The notes beneath the pieces are model-generated. The model was not told the DNA's origin. It ran no database searches and was given only the letters and a program-made list of their open reading frames with translations. The translations under genes and the position numbers were made by a program. Shown piece by piece: positions 16,703-24,584 of a stretch of 32,766 nucleotides of DNA (positions are counted from its first letter, which is position 1; every line of letters begins with the position of its first letter). Source of the DNA: Planctomycetota bacterium (GTDB lineage Bacteria; Planctomycetota; UBA8742; UBA2392); assembly GCA_020425695.1 (NCBI GenBank), contig JAGQRE010000033.1, positions 1-32,766 of the forward strand, written 5' to 3'.

Positions 16703-16730
16703 CGCGCCCGCCTCATCAGTGGCGGGCGCG
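16703..16730 (+). terminator. Intrinsic-type terminator after the DUF481 gene
   Basis: A perfect 10-bp stem, CGCGCCCGCC (16703-16712) with GGCGGGCGCG (16721-16730), loop TCATCAGT, lies 27 bases after the DUF481 stop; the tail CTCGTATTTG is only weakly T-rich. It lies inside the TTG-extended frame of the kinase, which supports the downstream ATG as the kinase start. Confidence 0.65.
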
Positions 16731-16756
16731 CTCGTATTTGGTCAAACTGTCTGCCT

Positions 16757-18544
16757 ATGGCAGAACCATCAATCACACAACTGCGTCGCAAGCTTGGGTG
16801 GTACTTCGCCTTCACGCTGGGTGCCGCTACGGCGTTTGCCGTGCTGGTCGGCGTCATGGCATTCGTTCCGGGCGCAGGCAACAACCTTGTGGTCTGGGGT
16901 ACGGTGTTCGGCTTCTGCGTTTTAGTGGTCGCGATCTTTGCTGCGATTGCAGTCCGCCTGCGAAGCGTCGAGAAGGCCTTCATCGATAACAAGAACGTCC
17001 GAAACACCGGGCAACTGCTGGCTGAACAAGTTCAGAAGCGCGAGAAGGCTGAGGCCAGTCTTCGTGAAGAGGCGCTGTTGCCGGACTTTAGCCCCGGCCC
17101 GGTGCTGCGTTTTGACACTCACGGGCGCATTACGCGGTTCAACTCCGCTGCACAGGAGTTGATCACTGACGAGCCGCTGGACGGTAAGACCGTGCAGGAG
17201 TTGCTGCCGGACTTGAGCGACGAAGATGTCGAGAACTGTGTCCGCGCCGGCGTCATTGAGCCCAGAGAGGTCAAGTGGCGCAACCAATGGTTCATCTGCC
17301 ATCTGCGCGGTGTGCCCGAGTTGTCTGTCGGCCTGCTATATGCGTCGGACAACACGCAGGGCAAAGAAACAGAAATTGAGCTTCGCCACATGGAGCGGCG
17401 CGCCCGCGCCATCCTCGACGGCGCTGCGGATTCGATCATCATTGTCGTCGTGGGTGGCATCGTGCAAGCCATCAACCCAGCCACAACCAAACTGTTTGGC
17501 TGGGAGTACGACGATATCGTGGGTCGCAACATCGACCTGCTGATGCCCGACTTCTTTGAGCATCGCGGCGGCGACAGGCTCTGGATCCTGGCTGAGTACG
17601 CACGCCGCAGGTCTACCGGGCCCGTCGAGCGTCTTTACTACGGCGTGCGCAAAGACGGTTCGCGCTTCCCGATATCCTTGACCGTCAGCATGTATGACTA
17701 TGAGGGCACGCCGCGGGTCAGTTGCATTGTGCGCGACATATCCGATCGCGTGCGAGCGATTGAACTTGAGAAAGAGCAGGCCGAGCGCTTGCAGTCGCAG
17801 AACCTCGAACTTGAGGCATTGGTGACTGAGTTGAACGAGTTCAACTACGTCGCCAGTCACGACCTGCAGGAACCGCTTCGGACCATGAGTACATACTGCG
17901 GGCTGCTGAAAGTGGACCTCGGCGGCGAATTGCCGAAGCGGGCCGAGGAAGACGTCAACGCAATTCTGGACGCCAGCCTGCGAATGCAGCGACTGATTAC
18001 CGACCTGTTGGAGTACTCAAGATCCGGGCACCGCGAACTGAAGATGCTGGATGTCGATCTGCACGAAGTGATGGATCGAGTCGCGGGTGATCTGAAGGCG
18101 AGACTCGTCGAAACCGGTGGCAAAATCGACTACAACGGGCTGCCAGCGGTTCGCGGCGACGACATGCAACTGGGGCGGGTTCTACAGAATCTGGTCGCCA
18201 ACGGGCTAAAATTCCGACGTCCGGGAGTTCCTCCTGAGGTAAAGGTTACAGCCCGCGAAGATGGTGATCAGGTCGCGGTAACCGTTCAGGACAACGGGAT
18301 TGGCATACCTGAGCAGTACCTGGGCCAGATTTTCAAGCCATTTAAACGACTTCATGGGGTTGGGAAGTACGAAGGCTCTGGCATCGGACTGTCAGTATGC
18401 CGTAAGATAGTTGAGAGACACGGGGGGCGTATCGATGTTACGTCAACGCCCGAACAAGGAAGTTGCTTTACAGTCATGCTGCCCGCGGTAGACAAAGCGG
18501 GTAAGGTGTCCGGCGAAGCAGCTACGGAGTCAGGCGGTTCATGA
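16757..18544 (+). CDS. Membrane-bound PAS sensor histidine kinase
   Basis: A 595-residue kinase from the ATG at 16757. Two hydrophobic helices (about 15-36 and 43-65) anchor it, followed by a short coiled coil (about 85-105). Then come a degenerate PAS-like domain (115-205), a clear PAS domain (214-335; ILDGAADSIIIV, VSCIVRDISDR) and a HisKA dimerisation helix with the phospho-acceptor His368 in SHDLQEPLR. The HATPase_c domain has N-box NLVANGLKF (478-486), G1 DNGIGIP (512-518) and G2 GSGIGLS (540-546). The SHDLQEPL H-box is the phytochrome-related type, usually paired with Rcp1-like single-domain regulators, which is what follows. Stop and next start overlap as ATGA. Confidence 0.93.
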   Translation: MAEPSITQLRRKLGWYFAFTLGAATAFAVLVGVMAFVPGAGNNLVVWGTVFGFCVLVVAIFAAIAVRLRSVEKAFIDNKNVRNTGQLLAEQVQKREKAEASLREEALLPDFSPGPVLRFDTHGRITRFNSAAQELITDEPLDGKTVQELLPDLSDEDVENCVRAGVIEPREVKWRNQWFICHLRGVPELSVGLLYASDNTQGKETEIELRHMERRARAILDGAADSIIIVVVGGIVQAINPATTKLFGWEYDDIVGRNIDLLMPDFFEHRGGDRLWILAEYARRRSTGPVERLYYGVRKDGSRFPISLTVSMYDYEGTPRVSCIVRDISDRVRAIELEKEQAERLQSQNLELEALVTELNEFNYVASHDLQEPLRTMSTYCGLLKVDLGGELPKRAEEDVNAILDASLRMQRLITDLLEYSRSGHRELKMLDVDLHEVMDRVAGDLKARLVETGGKIDYNGLPAVRGDDMQLGRVLQNLVANGLKFRRPGVPPEVKVTAREDGDQVAVTVQDNGIGIPEQYLGQIFKPFKRLHGVGKYEGSGIGLSVCRKIVERHGGRIDVTSTPEQGSCFTVMLPAVDKAGKVSGEAATESGGS

Positions 18545-19008
18545 GCGACAGTTCAACGCAAACACGCAGTTTCACGATCCTGCTGGTTGAGGACAGCCCG
18601 GTCCAGCAGGCGTTGACGCGTCGTGCACTTGAAGACTCTTCGCTTGACGCGGACCTGCATGTCGTCGAGGACGGCGTTTCGGCGCTGCAGTACCTGAACC
18701 GTGAAGGCGAGTTTGCTGACGAGGGAGCATCGCCGCGTCCTGACATCATCCTGCTTGACCTCAACATGCCTCGCATGGATGGGCACGAGTTTCTGGACAG
18801 GCTGAAGTCGAACGAAAAGCTGGCACAGATACCGGTAACCGTTCTGACCACCAGCACAGCAGACAGCGACGTAACCGCCAGTTACGCACGCGGTGCCAAC
18901 GCGTTCGTGACCAAGCCGGCCGAGTACGACAAGTTCGTCGATCTGCTGAACGCACTTGGCCAGTTCTGGGCGCACTTCGTCAAAACCCCACCAGCCACCA
19001 GCAACTAG
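18541..19008 (+). CDS. Rcp1-like single-domain response regulator
   Basis: A 155-residue CheY-like receiver with no output domain. Acidic pocket Glu17-Asp18 (LLVEDSP), phospho-acceptor Asp73 in LLDLNMPRMDG, Thr103/104 (VLTTST), Lys125 (FVTKPAE). The alpha1 region (SPVQQALTRRALED) and the 13-residue insert near 55-67 are typical of Rcp1/phytochrome-associated regulators. Its ATG overlaps the kinase stop by four bases, so the pair is co-translated and very likely a cognate phosphorelay. The stop codon overlaps the stop of the convergent NuoEF gene in a shared CTAG. Confidence 0.94.
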   Translation: MSDSSTQTRSFTILLVEDSPVQQALTRRALEDSSLDADLHVVEDGVSALQYLNREGEFADEGASPRPDIILLDLNMPRMDGHEFLDRLKSNEKLAQIPVTVLTTSTADSDVTASYARGANAFVTKPAEYDKFVDLLNALGQFWAHFVKTPPATSN

Positions 19009-20516
19009 CGCTTCTCAAACGCTTGCGGGAAATACTGCATGGCGTTTTCGAGTGGTTTGGCGGCTACCATGCCGAGCCCGCAGATGCTGCCTTCTTCCAT
19101 TTCCCAGCCTACATCATTGGCGTGCTTCAGCGCCGTCGGATCGCCTGTCTCGAGGTATTTGCTGACCTGGTTGTGCAGGTAGCGCGTGCCGATGCGGCAC
19201 GGTGCGCATTGCCCGCAGCTTTCGTCTTCAAAGAACTCGAGCTGCCACTGCGCGGCCTTGGCCATGTCCACCGTGTCGTTCAACACGACCACGCCGGCAC
19301 TGCCAAGCATGCTGCCTTCCTTCTGTAAACCCTTGAAGTCCAGCGGCACGTCGCGCTTGGCAATCGGCAAAAAGCCGCTGCTTGCGCCGCCCGGACTGAA
19401 GGCCATCGGCGTACCTTCATAGCCGCCGGCCGCCTCTACCAGTTCGTCAAGAGTCGCGCCAAGCGGCAACTCATACACGCCCGGCTTGTTGATGTGCCCG
19501 CTGATGCAGTAGAGCTTGCTGCCGGGCTCGGTCTTGCCCCAGTCTTTGAAGGCCTTGCCGCCGTTCAGCAGAATGTACGGCACGCAGGCGAAGGTCTCGA
19601 CATTGCTGACCAGCGTGGGCTTGCCGCGGAAGCCGAACTCGAACGGGAACGGCGGCTTCAGGCGGGGCATGCCGCGCTTGCCTTCCATGCTTTCCAGCAG
19701 CGCGGTTTCTTCGCCGCAGATGTATGCCCCGTGCCCGCGGTGGAAGTGCCAGTTCCAGTCCTTCACATGGTCGCCGGCGCGTTTCAACGCTTCCTGCACG
19801 GCGGCGGCCTCAGCGTTGAATTCGCCGCGTATGTAGAAGTAGATGTCCTTCGCGCCGACCACCAGCGCGGCGATCGCCATGCCCTCGATCATCTTGTCGC
19901 TGCGCCGCAGCATGGTCTCGCGGTCCTTGAACGTCGCCGGCTCAGCCTCATCGGCGTTGCAGACCACGTAACGGACGGAGTCTTTCTGCCCGGCCACACC
20001 GCGCCACTTGATGAATGCTGGGAAGCCGGCGCCGCCGCGACCCTGCAGGCCGGATTCTTCAAGCAACTTGATGATGCCGTCTTTCCCCAGTTCGCGCGCC
20101 TTGGCCAGCGCCGCAAAGCCGTAGTCCTGCTCGCCGGCGAGGTTCAGGGGCAGCTTGTCGTCGGGGGGCGTGATGCTGCGCTGCTGCCTGCTGGTGTCGA
20201 AGACGTTCATGCTTTCGTCCAATGCAGCGGGCGCGCGGTCGCACTGGCCGAGGCAGCTTACTTCCTCGACTTCCTTGCCCTTGGCGCGCAGGTCGGCCAC
20301 GAGCTGGTCGCTGCCCTGGATGCGGCACGACAGGCCGTTGCAGACGCGAATGCGCGGCCCGCCCTTGAGCAGCGTGTAGAATGTTCCAGCCCCCCAGATC
20401 TCGGCTTCGGGTACACCGGTCTGTTCGCTGACGCGCCTGACGTTCTCCTCGGTAACGCCGCCAAGTTCCTCAAGCAACGGCAAAACGTGTTCGCGGTCGG
20501 CAGATTTTTTGAGCAT
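19005..20516 (-). CDS. NuoE-NuoF fusion: NADH-binding flavoprotein/diaphorase subunit
   Basis: A 503-residue NADH:acceptor module as in soluble formate dehydrogenases and hydrogenases (FdsB/HoxF/HndC-like). The N-terminal thioredoxin-like NuoE domain (about 1-105) keeps four [2Fe-2S] cysteines: Cys59, Cys64, Cys88, Cys92. The NuoF part starts near residue 130 with the NADH/FMN loop GRGGAGFP (159-166) and CNADEAEPATFKDR (186-199). GAYICGEETALLESMEG and SPGGASSGFLP follow. The [4Fe-4S] cysteines are Cys434, Cys437, Cys440 and Cys479. A GAAGG site lies 9 bases before the ATG. No Complex I genes flank it. A formate dehydrogenase alpha subunit lies 4 kb away on the other strand, and a shared complex is plausible but inferred. 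Confidence 0.93.
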   Translation of the reverse strand: MLKKSADREHVLPLLEELGGVTEENVRRVSEQTGVPEAEIWGAGTFYTLLKGGPRIRVCNGLSCRIQGSDQLVADLRAKGKEVEEVSCLGQCDRAPAALDESMNVFDTSRQQRSITPPDDKLPLNLAGEQDYGFAALAKARELGKDGIIKLLEESGLQGRGGAGFPAFIKWRGVAGQKDSVRYVVCNADEAEPATFKDRETMLRRSDKMIEGMAIAALVVGAKDIYFYIRGEFNAEAAAVQEALKRAGDHVKDWNWHFHRGHGAYICGEETALLESMEGKRGMPRLKPPFPFEFGFRGKPTLVSNVETFACVPYILLNGGKAFKDWGKTEPGSKLYCISGHINKPGVYELPLGATLDELVEAAGGYEGTPMAFSPGGASSGFLPIAKRDVPLDFKGLQKEGSMLGSAGVVVLNDTVDMAKAAQWQLEFFEDESCGQCAPCRIGTRYLHNQVSKYLETGDPTALKHANDVGWEMEEGSICGLGMVAAKPLENAMQYFPQAFEKR

Positions 20517-20828
20517 GTCGAGGCCTTCGGTCAGACTGGAAACTTTTCGGCATCATAACTCACAGATGCCCGGATTCGCCATTCCTCGTGGCCAAATCGG
20601 CAAGTTAAAGCGTGTTCAGGCCAGTACTTGCGCCACAGGGCCACGGAAATTGAGCGAACGGGAAGCCAATGGGCCCGTGGAACAATTGTGGATTAACTGC
20701 GCTGGCAACGGATAATCCCACCACAACGATGACGAGATTATCAAGCGGTCTTGATGCCCTTGCGACGTAGTACTTGGGCTTCCACAATCGCACCTTCTGT
20801 TTCGCGGTGCGGCGCTAGAGAGTGAACT
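20517..20828. other. 312-base divergent intergenic region
   Basis: Lies between the divergently transcribed NuoEF gene and a secreted-protein gene. I see no gene. It holds an inverted pair GATAATC (20711-20717) / GATTATC (20736-20742) and a 6-bp CGCACC/GGTGCG hairpin close to the downstream start; either might be regulatory. No confident -35/-10 pair was found. Confidence 0.5.
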
Positions 20829-21863
20829 ATGCGCAAAACTATGACTTTGATGCTACTCGTTGCGGCGTTGCTGGCCGTTCACGTGCCCGCGGAGGCGAGA
20901 GAAGCACCGGAAACTGAGAAGGACTTCTTCCAGTTGTACCGGATTGCGGGACGTACGTGGCTTCAAAAGCGCACGCCTGCACCGGGACAGGAAGGTGGCG
21001 ATGTTTCCGAGTCGTACTTCCGTTACGAGATCCTGAACGTTTACGAGAAGCACGCCGACATGGCTGAAACCACTCTTGATCAAGGCAAGCAGCCGGTTGA
21101 GGGTGACCCGTTCGTCATGAAAGTTGAGTTCGACGAAGAGGGCCTGTTTTTCACCGACCCAGTGGGTTTCAAGAAGAGCAAGCTGGAGAAAGTCAAAACG
21201 CCGGCTGGTACGTTTGAATGCGTTCTCTGGACCAGCAGCAACCAGCGCGATGACGGCGACGCCAAGCTTTGGCGCAGTGTGGATTTTCCCGGGCTGACAG
21301 TGAAACAGTCGGATCGTTTTGGGACACGCGAGATCATTGAGTTTACGTGGATCGACGGCGATCCCGGCTACAAGTCCAAGGGTAAAAAGAAGAAGAACGA
21401 CGACGAAGAAACTGAGATTGACCCGAAACGCTTGTTCACGACCAAGGGTGCCCTTTGGGTTCACCAGACGGAAATCGTGAAGGGCGAACGGGGCTTCAAA
21501 AGCTTCTCCACGGTCCAGTACGAAGTTGAAAAGGTCAGCGACGAAGAGTGTGAAATCGAGGTCACCAAGCTGACGCAGTTGCTGCAGAAATTGAAGGGGG
21601 AAGACCCGGAAACTCGTGTCATCAAGTTTGATGACACCTTCAACGAAAACCTCGAACCCCAAGAGCGCTCACGCGAAGAACGCACCGAGAAGAGACTTAC
21701 TGAAGTAGGCTTGTTCGAATGCACTGTTTACGCATTCAAAGACGCCGAGGGCCGCGAAGGTCACGCCTGGTATGCCAAGGAGTGGCCGGGGCTGATGGTC
21801 CGACGTGTCATCAAGGGTGAGTTGTACAAGGAAGTCACGAATCTGGTGAAGTTCGAAGAATAG
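20829..21863 (+). CDS. Secreted protein with two copies of an unrecognised domain
   Basis: A 344-residue protein with a signal peptide (cleavage near EAREA, about residue 24). Two similar domains can be seen: residues about 36-173 and 204-344. Each ends in the same pattern: a Gly-x-Phe-Glu-Cys strand (AGTFECVLW, VGLFECTVY), then a Trp and (F/W)PGL (RSVDFPGLTVK, AKEWPGLMVRRV), then an E-F/K-F-E strand. The linker 178-200 is Lys/Glu/Asp-rich. The same domain forms the C-terminus of the next gene product, so the two genes look like one functional unit (gap 29 bases). I do not know this family. One Cys per domain suggests an intermolecular or inter-domain contact, but that is speculative. Confidence 0.8.
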   Translation: MRKTMTLMLLVAALLAVHVPAEAREAPETEKDFFQLYRIAGRTWLQKRTPAPGQEGGDVSESYFRYEILNVYEKHADMAETTLDQGKQPVEGDPFVMKVEFDEEGLFFTDPVGFKKSKLEKVKTPAGTFECVLWTSSNQRDDGDAKLWRSVDFPGLTVKQSDRFGTREIIEFTWIDGDPGYKSKGKKKKNDDEETEIDPKRLFTTKGALWVHQTEIVKGERGFKSFSTVQYEVEKVSDEECEIEVTKLTQLLQKLKGEDPETRVIKFDDTFNENLEPQERSREERTEKRLTEVGLFECTVYAFKDAEGREGHAWYAKEWPGLMVRRVIKGELYKEVTNLVKFEE

Positions 21864-21892
21864 CCCATGAATCGGGCAACTCAGGAGAATGT

Positions 21893-23440
21893 ATGAATTG
21901 GAAGATGATGATGTGCGCCCTCGCAGTTTCGCTGCTGGGCACTTCACTGTCGGCCCAAATGGGCGGCATGGAAGAAGACGAAGAGGGCGACGAGTGGAGC
22001 TACATCCTCGAATCCCATGACCATGACAAGGATGGCAAAGTTACTCTCGCGGAAGTCAAGAAGACCGCAGAGACGGACTCTGAGGGCGCCGAACCCAAGG
22101 ATGTCATCGAAACATACGGTTACTACCTGATGGACTTCCTTGCCATGGACGGCAACGACGATGAAGTCCTGACCAAGGACGACTACGCAGCCTACAACAA
22201 ACGAATCAATGAGGGCAAGAACGCCAAGTTCTCGGCCAAGGATTGGAAGAAGCTCGAGTCCGAGTACCTGGACCCGCTGCTCGCCCTTGACCTGAAGAAG
22301 TATGACAAGGACGCCGACAAGGCTATCAGTAAAGAAGAAGCCAAGGCCATGGAAGACTTCGACACCGAAGACTTCGATGAACTGGACGGAAACAAGGACG
22401 GCAAGGTAACCACCGACGAGTTCAAAACCGCATACAAAGGCTTCATGAAGCAGATGTACGACATCGAAGACGGCGCGGAAGCCGTTGAAGAACCGGAAGA
22501 CAAAGAACCTGAAGTCAGCCCGGAGGTAATGGAGAAGGCCAAAGCAGCCTTCGGTGAGTGGGACACCGACGGCGATGGCTTCGCCACCAAGGCTGAAATG
22601 AACGCCGCCAGCGAGGTAAAGACCGGCGCAAACTGGTGGGGGCAGTACATCGCGTTCCTTGCGATGGACACAGACGACGACCTGAAGGTTTCCTTTGACG
22701 AGTTCCTCAAGGCTGGTCTCGCCAGCCGTGCCGGCGAAAAGGGCAAGCTGTACCCAGTCGACGAGAAGGAAGCCTGCAAGGAAGTATGGCTGGGCCTCGA
22801 CGGCGACGAAGACGGCAAGGTCACGGAAGCTGAGTGGAAGAAGGCCTTCCCGCAGTCCGACGAGTTTGCCGGCGCCGACGCCGACAAGAGCGGAGACGTC
22901 AGCAAGAAGGAGTTCTGGAACCTGCTGAAGCCGTCGCTGGAGGACTCGTTCGAGTTTGTCGACAAGGACAAGCCTTCAAAGACAACCAGCGGCGCAGGCG
23001 ATACCGAAGACAAGCCGGCCGATGATGAATCAAACGCAGCCGATGGCTCGAACGATCCGTACAATCTTTATCGCAAGAAGGGGCGCAACTGGACCCTGAA
23101 GTCATCAGCCGGTGGCATGAACATCTACATCAAGACCGAAGTGATCGAAGTTGGTGAGGATTTTGCCAAGATCCAGACCTCCATGCTCGACAAGGACGGT
23201 AAGCCCTTCATGGGCATGCAGCCGACCGAAAGCAAGATTGACTTCGTCAAGTCCGACGGCAACACCGAAGAGCCCGCCGACGTTGAGAAGGTTGAGAAGA
23301 CCATCACGGTCGAAGCAGGTGAAATTGAGTGCATCGGCTACAAGATGGGCGACCAGGAAGTTCAGGCTTGGGTGCACAAGAAGTATCCCAGCCTGCTGGT
23401 GAAGGCCGAAAGCTTAGAGCTCGTTGAATTCAACGAGTAG
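21893..23440 (+). CDS. Secreted protein with eight EF-hands and a C-terminal copy of the neighbour's domain
   Basis: A 515-residue protein with signal peptide MNWKMMMCALAVSLLGTSLSAQ. Eight 12-residue EF-hand loops start at about residues 43, 86, 138, 165, 224, 259, 303 and 329. Canonical examples are DKDG-type DHDKDGKVTLAE, DGNKDGKVTTDE, DTDGDGFATKAE and DGDEDGKVTEAE. Loops 2, 3 and 6 have fewer oxygen ligands or lack the Gly at position 6. A Glu/Asp/Ser/Pro linker (355-387) joins a C-terminal domain (388-515) matching the domain duplicated in the preceding gene: NLYRKKGRNW, AGEIECIGYK, YPSLLVKAE, LVEFNE. AGGAG lies 6 bases before the ATG. Likely an extracytoplasmic Ca2+-binding protein; partner unknown. 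An intrinsic terminator follows. Confidence 0.88.
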   Translation: MNWKMMMCALAVSLLGTSLSAQMGGMEEDEEGDEWSYILESHDHDKDGKVTLAEVKKTAETDSEGAEPKDVIETYGYYLMDFLAMDGNDDEVLTKDDYAAYNKRINEGKNAKFSAKDWKKLESEYLDPLLALDLKKYDKDADKAISKEEAKAMEDFDTEDFDELDGNKDGKVTTDEFKTAYKGFMKQMYDIEDGAEAVEEPEDKEPEVSPEVMEKAKAAFGEWDTDGDGFATKAEMNAASEVKTGANWWGQYIAFLAMDTDDDLKVSFDEFLKAGLASRAGEKGKLYPVDEKEACKEVWLGLDGDEDGKVTEAEWKKAFPQSDEFAGADADKSGDVSKKEFWNLLKPSLEDSFEFVDKDKPSKTTSGAGDTEDKPADDESNAADGSNDPYNLYRKKGRNWTLKSSAGGMNIYIKTEVIEVGEDFAKIQTSMLDKDGKPFMGMQPTESKIDFVKSDGNTEEPADVEKVEKTITVEAGEIECIGYKMGDQEVQAWVHKKYPSLLVKAESLELVEFNE

Positions 23441-23457
23441 CAGAATGAGACAGCTAT

Positions 23458-23487
23458 AAAAAGGGCGGCGCTTGCGCCGCCCTTTTT
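23458..23487 (+). terminator. Rho-independent terminator of the EF-hand operon
   Basis: Perfect 13-bp stem (23458-23470 / 23475-23487, loop CTTG) with an A-rich left flank and T5 at the right end, 17 bases after the stop codon. Strong textbook form; the A-run and T-run could also serve the reverse strand. Confidence 0.92.
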
Positions 23488-23682
23488 GTTTGCACCGTCG
23501 CGAACGCACGCAATGCGCCCGCTGCAACGTCCGGTAACGCGTCGATTTCGCCCCGTACCGCATTTTCTCCAAAGTCCCAAATGCCGCACTGCCGAAATCA
23601 GGACTACTGCCCGGACCCGTGGTCCGCGGCGCACACATGCAACCAAACGTCCTGAGGACGATGCTGACGAAGGAGAACTACA

Positions 23683-24444
23683 ATGACCAAAAGCCGCATT
23701 TCAATGGTAGTCGCCGCGGCCGGTCTCGTACTGGTCGGTCTGCTGGCGGCGGTATTGTTCACGCCCAGTGATGACGACACCACGAACGAGGATACCGCGA
23801 AGGGCGAAGAAGAAGTCACGCCAGTCGAGCCGAAGTCTGTCCCGATGAAGAGCGTGCTGGACTACGAACTGACCGTCCCGCCGATTCCCACCGGCCCAAC
23901 CGTGGAAACCGAACAGCCAAAGCCGGAAGTCAAACCAGAGCCGAAGCAGCCGGAGCCAGAGGCCAAGGGCGGCGTGATTGAATACAAGATCCAGCCCGGC
24001 GACATGATCAGCAAGCTAGCGGTCAAGTACGGCTGCAAAAGCGAAGATATCTACAAGCTCAATGACGGGCTGAACAAAGAAACGGCCGCCAAGATTCGCG
24101 TCGGCCAGACGGTCAGGATTCCCGTCGGCAAAGAAGGCGCCGCTGCGGTTGCCAACGCAGGTACCAGCACGACAAAGTCCAGCGCGGACTACCAGCCCGA
24201 GCGCACCATCACGGCCGAGCCCGGCGACACCGCCTTCAGCCTCGCCATCGAGTACTACGGGGCACGCAACCTGTTCCGCAAGATCATCGACGCGAACCCG
24301 GAACTTCCGTGGAGCGATCGCCTGAAGGGCGGCGAACAGGTAATGCTGCCGGCGCACGGCACGGCACCAAGCACCGCAAGCATTGAGCCGAAGCCGGCCG
24401 ATGACACGGTCGAGCGCACCAGCATCATCCCGCCCCGCAAGTAG
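23683..24444 (+). CDS. Membrane-anchored protein with two LysM domains
   Basis: A 253-residue protein: one N-terminal hydrophobic helix (about 7-27) without a clear cleavage site, so probably a type II membrane anchor. An acidic/Pro-Glu-Lys spacer (30-96) follows. LysM 1 is at about 99-147 (IEYKIQPGDMISKLAVKYG...VGQTVRIPV). LysM 2 is at about 174-223 (RTITAEPGDTAFSLAIEYYGARNLFRKIIDANPEL). The second LysM is the LPXTG-free, XkdP-like type. It should bind peptidoglycan in the periplasm. AAGGAG lies 8 bases before the ATG. It forms its own unit between two strong terminators. Confidence 0.9.
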   Translation: MTKSRISMVVAAAGLVLVGLLAAVLFTPSDDDTTNEDTAKGEEEVTPVEPKSVPMKSVLDYELTVPPIPTGPTVETEQPKPEVKPEPKQPEPEAKGGVIEYKIQPGDMISKLAVKYGCKSEDIYKLNDGLNKETAAKIRVGQTVRIPVGKEGAAAVANAGTSTTKSSADYQPERTITAEPGDTAFSLAIEYYGARNLFRKIIDANPELPWSDRLKGGEQVMLPAHGTAPSTASIEPKPADDTVERTSIIPPRK

Positions 24445-24463
24445 TGGCGAAGCAGCAAGCACG

Positions 24464-24490
24464 AAGGCCCCTGTCATCGACAGGGGCCTT
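24464..24490 (+). terminator. Rho-independent terminator of the LysM gene
   Basis: Perfect 12-bp stem AAGGCCCCTGTC/GACAGGGGCCTT with 3-base loop ATC, followed by TTCAATTT. It sits 19 bases after the stop codon. Confidence 0.88.
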
Positions 24491-24529
24491 TTCAATTTGG
24501 TCTCGCGATGGATGTCGGTGAGCCACTTC

Positions 24530-24560
24530 TTGATGCACAACCAATGTGCTTTGCTATACT
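24530..24560 (+). promoter_or_regulatory. Extended -10 promoter of the formate dehydrogenase gene
   Basis: TATACT at 24555-24560 preceded by TGC gives an extended -10 element; TTGATG (24530-24535) may be the -35 at a long 19-base spacing. It lies 24 bases ahead of the ATG, giving a short leader with AAGGA. Confidence 0.6.
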
Positions 24561-24584
24561 TGCGGAGTCACATCAAGGAATGAA

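Noticed and set aside
20711-20742. GATAATC/GATTATC inverted pair as an operator
   Set aside because: 7-bp arms with an 18-base gap occur often by chance; no second copy or regulator gene adjoins it.
23612-23660. Two small 5-6 bp hairpins ahead of the LysM gene
   Set aside because: Short, 3-base loops and no alternative pairing; they do not stand out from background in GC-rich DNA.
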